Shown here: in pieces, positions 31,930 to 32,415 of the stretch
How positions within the stretch are numbered: position 1 is the stretch's first letter
How the letters are laid out: every line of letters starts with the position of its first letter
Source of the DNA: Elusimicrobiaceae bacterium
Lineage (GTDB): Bacteria > Elusimicrobiota > Elusimicrobia > Elusimicrobiales > Elusimicrobiaceae
Length of the DNA: 32,415 bases
Reading direction: 5' to 3'
NCBI GenBank assembly: GCA_017475405.1
Contig: JAFVFN010000028.1
Coordinates: 1 to 32,415, forward strand
Notes under the pieces: generated by a model
Database searches by the model: none
What the model was told of the DNA's origin: nothing
What the model saw: only the letters and a program-made list of their open reading frames with translations
Translations under genes and position numbers: made by a program

Positions 31930-32174
31930 TAGTTTGCGAAACTTACGTTCGGGATAAAGCTCATAGTTTGTAACAGAAATTATGTGCTTTATTTTTAAAA
32001 CATATGTTACTAAAGTAGTTTACCTGTCAATCTTGTCTACTTTTTCAATATTTCATAAGAAGCTAATCTTGTTTATCTATGGCGAAAGCCGTAACTTCCA
32101 CTATTTGTACAAACTGTAATATATCATCGCTATGTGAAATTTGTTATCCGTTTTTTTGTGTCCCCGACGACAGC
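31930..32174 (+). other. AT-rich gap without a gene
   Basis: No convincing reading frame is seen. A weak stem AAAGTAG/CTACTTT (32012-32018, 32037-32043) with an 18-base loop and a short T-run may end the glycosyltransferase transcript. The right copy of the 15-base inverted repeat lies at 32082-32096. Confidence 0.5.
32082..32096 (-). repeat. Right copy of the 15-base inverted repeat
   Basis: GCGAAAGCCGTAACT on the plus strand, the exact reverse complement of 27314-27328. See the left copy for its limits. Confidence 0.45.
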
Positions 32175-32202
32175 TTGACTTGTTTTTTTTTTTTGATAGT
32201 TT
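32175..32202 (+). promoter_or_regulatory. Promoter with 12-T spacer upstream of the 32394 pilin
   Basis: TTGACT (32175-32180), a 16-base spacer with exactly 12 T (32183-32194) and TAGTTT (32197-32202). It shares AGCTTGAC before the tract and GATA after it with 9142-9169. The -10 box is weaker than the one at 9164. Transcription would start near 32209. Confidence 0.68.
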
Positions 32203-32208
32203 GTAATA

Positions 32209-32393
32209 GTTGAGTGATAGAGGGGGGGACACATCCACCACAGGGGGGAGCCTCCGGAGTAGATTTAGAGAGATTAAAAAGAGCTCTTCTTTCTGTTCCT
32301 CCTCAAACACAACAGAAAGACAGGGGATAGCAGGCGAAAGCCTGCTTTCCCCCGGATAAACAAAAAGGAATAAAGCAAAGGAGGAACGAAGTA
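32209..32393 (+). promoter_or_regulatory. Structured leader of the 32394 pilin with an anti-Shine-Dalgarno loop
   Basis: About 185 bases without a gene. A 10-bp perfect stem TCTTTCTGTT (32288-32297) / AACAGAAAGA (32311-32320) closes a loop CCTCCTCAAACAC. GTTCCTCCT (32295-32303) is the exact complement of AGGAGGAAC (32379-32387), which contains the ribosome site. A second hairpin is AGCAGGC-GAAA-GCCTGCT extended by GGGGA/TCCCC (about 32323-32351). The upstream part is G-rich with GGGGGGG at 32222-32228. Confidence 0.6.
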
Positions 32394-32415
32394 ATGAAGA
32401 AGAAAGGATTTACGC
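32394..32415 (+). CDS. Type IV pilin start (truncated by window end)
   Basis: The visible codons read MKKKGFT, the beginning of a type III prepilin leader with expected cleavage between Gly5 and Phe6. An AAGGAGGA ribosome site lies 9 bases before the ATG. The long leader resembles in scale that of the extended pilin at 27350, so this may also be an extended pilin, but its body is outside the window. Confidence 0.75.

Noticed and set aside
32079..32207. 42-codon frame starting MAKAVTST
   Set aside because: It runs through the poly-T promoter, has no ribosome site and encodes a Phe run from the T-tract.

Overview
The window reads as a chromosomal segment of a Gram-negative bacterium, most likely a gut-associated member of the Elusimicrobiota. 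This is inferred from LPS/Kdo export genes combined with a large, scattered set of short type IV pilin paralogs (N-terminus K-x-F-T-L-[IL]-E-L-hydrophobic, many with a 'YYLANGxY' block). No rRNA, CRISPR array, transposase or phage gene was seen.

Layout. (1) 1-1177: 3' part of a giant pilin-like protein carrying YD-repeat-like sequence. (2) 1223-5383, minus strand: a tightly overlapped Kdo/LPS-export operon, kdsA, a 57-residue membrane protein, kdsD, lptC, lptA, lptB. (3) 5503-8219: a pilin, then a two-gene MBL-hydrolase/DUF362 unit. (4) 8274-9730: two divergent pilins whose shared intergenic region holds a structured leader RNA on one side and a promoter with a 12-T spacer on the other. (5) 9777-16782: tRNA-Leu, then ftsQ-ftsA-ftsZ-pilT-cmk-plsC-rpsA, a compact division, pilus-retraction and housekeeping run. 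(6) 16874-17407: a minus-strand pilin with a second copy of the structured leader RNA. (7) 17797-21441: small lipoprotein, nadA-nadC, aminotransferase. (8) 21681-27075, minus strand: Pit-type phosphate transporter with its PhoU-like partner, acetate kinase, and an O-antigen-ligase/TPR membrane protein. (9) 27139-32415: a 518-residue Cys-rich pilin with a long leader, two tandem GT-C glycosyltransferase paralogs, and a second T12 promoter with a structured leader and the start of a further pilin.

The recurring theme is type IV pilin diversity with gene-by-gene expression control. Six pilin N-termini are visible, and a seventh pilin-like gene has lost its N-terminus at the window edge. Three kinds of control region are seen: two paralogous ~195-nt leader RNAs with compensatory base changes and a long-range pairing (8815-9010 and 17461-17653, both minus); two promoters with exactly 12 T between the -35 and -10 boxes, the architecture expected of slipped-strand phase variation (9142-9169 and 32175-32202); and long structured leaders before the extended pilins, one holding a 9-nt perfect anti-Shine-Dalgarno sequence in a hairpin loop (32295-32303 against 32379-32387). 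PilT supplies retraction. The ligase-like protein and two GT-C enzymes next to the Cys-rich pilin suggest, by inference only, glycosylation of pilins or the cell surface. The leader RNA pair is the best candidate here for an undescribed system.
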